Source: Clostridiales bacterium
GTDB lineage: Bacteria > Bacillota_A > Clostridia > Peptostreptococcales > Anaerovoracaceae
Length of the DNA: 17,005 bases
Direction: 5' to 3'
Assembly: GCA_012510935.1 (NCBI GenBank)
Contig: JAAZHB010000180.1
Location: 1 to 17,005, forward strand
The notes below the pieces were generated by a model. That model worked only from the letters and a program-made list of their open reading frames with translations, did not search any database and had not been told where the DNA came from. Below are positions 16,500-17,005 of this stretch, piece after piece; positions within the stretch are counted from its first letter, which is position 1; the number at the start of each line of letters is the position of its first letter. The position numbers and the translations under genes were made by a program.

Positions 16500-16567
16500 T
16501 CTCAAGGTTGCATCCAATTATTCGTTTTCCGGAAAAAAATCTTCATTATTTCATAAATTTGCATAGC

Positions 16568-17005
16568 TTAAAGAACTTTAATTGCATTGGCAAGCGCAAA
16601 TACTTCGTCCTTTGTTGAGCTCCAGCTTGTGCAGAACCTTACTATACTACTATTTTCATCATATTTATCAACAAAATCGCAGATAAACGATTCATCAAGC
16701 TTTGCAAGATCATCGTTATGCATTATATAGAAAAGCTGGTTAGAATCGCTTGGAATATACTCTGGAATCTCCTTGATATCGAAAATCTTCTGAAGAACCT
16801 CTGCATATTTAACTGCTTCCTTTGTAATCTTAAAATACAAGCCCTCCTTAAACAGTGTATAGAATTGTATTCCAAGAAGCCATCCCTTTGCAAGAAGTGC
16901 TCCATTCATCTTGAAGTACTTCCTGATGTCAACATCTACAGTCTTATTCGTTACTACTATCGCCTCTCCAAATAGGGTTCCGCACTTTGTACCACCAATA
17001 TAATA
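16568..17005 (-). CDS. Low-specificity L-threonine aldolase-like PLP enzyme, C-terminal part
   Basis: The frame is open from the window edge to TAA at 16568-16570, giving the last 145 residues of a larger protein. It begins YYIGGTKCGTLFGEAIVV, whose Lys is the expected PLP lysine, and continues with KMNGALLAKGWLLGIQF and a final VRFCTSWSSTKDEV block. These match the C-terminal half of a beta-eliminating-lyase/threonine aldolase subfamily common in Clostridia; the full length is usually near 340 residues. Such enzymes split threonine or allo-threonine to glycine and acetaldehyde. The ATG at 16909 is internal, not the start. No clear terminator follows; between it and the symporter promoter lie a 12-bp palindrome TTTTCCGGAAAA (16525-16536) and the operator-like repeats. 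Confidence 0.85.
   Translation of the reverse strand, partial: YYIGGTKCGTLFGEAIVVTNKTVDVDIRKYFKMNGALLAKGWLLGIQFYTLFKEGLYFKITKEAVKYAEVLQKIFDIKEIPEYIPSDSNQLFYIMHNDDLAKLDESFICDFVDKYDENSSIVRFCTSWSSTKDEVFALANAIKVL

Noticed and set aside
16525..16536. Palindrome TTTTCCGGAAAA as terminator of the threonine aldolase gene
   Set aside because: It is a loopless 12-bp palindrome whose run of T precedes, not follows, the repeat on the minus strand; it does not form a proper terminator.
1..17005. CRISPR arrays, tRNA or rRNA genes, insertion sequences
   Set aside because: No regularly spaced repeats, tRNA-like cloverleaf segments, rRNA sequence or transposase motifs were seen on either strand.

Overview
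The window reads as chromosome of a low-to-moderate GC, strictly anaerobic Bacillota, most likely class Clostridia. The evidence is a sensory-type [FeFe]-hydrogenase protein, a SpoIIE-family phosphatase, an AGCS amino-acid symporter, a DUF1836 regulator and AGGAGG-type ribosome binding sites. I cannot name the genus. Almost everything lies on the minus strand; the one clear plus-strand gene is the acyl-CoA synthetase.

Left part (1-1900): a tyrosine recombinase gene (131-970, minus) is interrupted by one in-frame TGA at the codon of the catalytic HxxR arginine. It ends in a hairpin that pairs fully only as minus-strand RNA. Upstream of it is a promoter region with two small tandem repeats. Next comes a DUF1836 regulator with its own terminator. 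Its promoter lies back-to-back with that of a plus-strand AMP-forming acyl-CoA synthetase; the two -35 boxes form an inverted repeat 4 bp apart.

Middle (1908-9492): the acyl-CoA synthetase converges on a PLP aminotransferase across a perfect 17-bp terminator stem that can serve both strands. Further right, on the minus strand, are a cyclophilin, a duplicated FtsX-type ABC permease with a long extracytoplasmic coiled coil, and its MacB/LolD-type ATPase.

Right part (9555-17005): a CPA2/Kef-type cation:proton antiporter with an extra membrane block and two TrkA-C domains follows a two-gene unit. That unit encodes a HydS-like [FeFe]-hydrogenase sensor (ferredoxin clusters, modified H-cluster domain, extra Fe-S domain, PAS) and a SpoIIE/PP2C phosphatase, overlapping by 8 bp. 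The pair starts from an extended -10 promoter just after the terminator of an AGCS Na+:alanine/glycine symporter. The symporter has an elaborate control region with several TTTGTAYA half-sites. The window ends inside a threonine-aldolase-like gene.

The most interesting unit is the redox/H2 sensor plus phosphatase. The H-cluster pocket carries substitutions expected of a sensor rather than a turnover enzyme, and the phosphatase has an unassigned ~165-residue C-terminal domain. No cognate kinase, anti-sigma factor or STAS target is encoded here.
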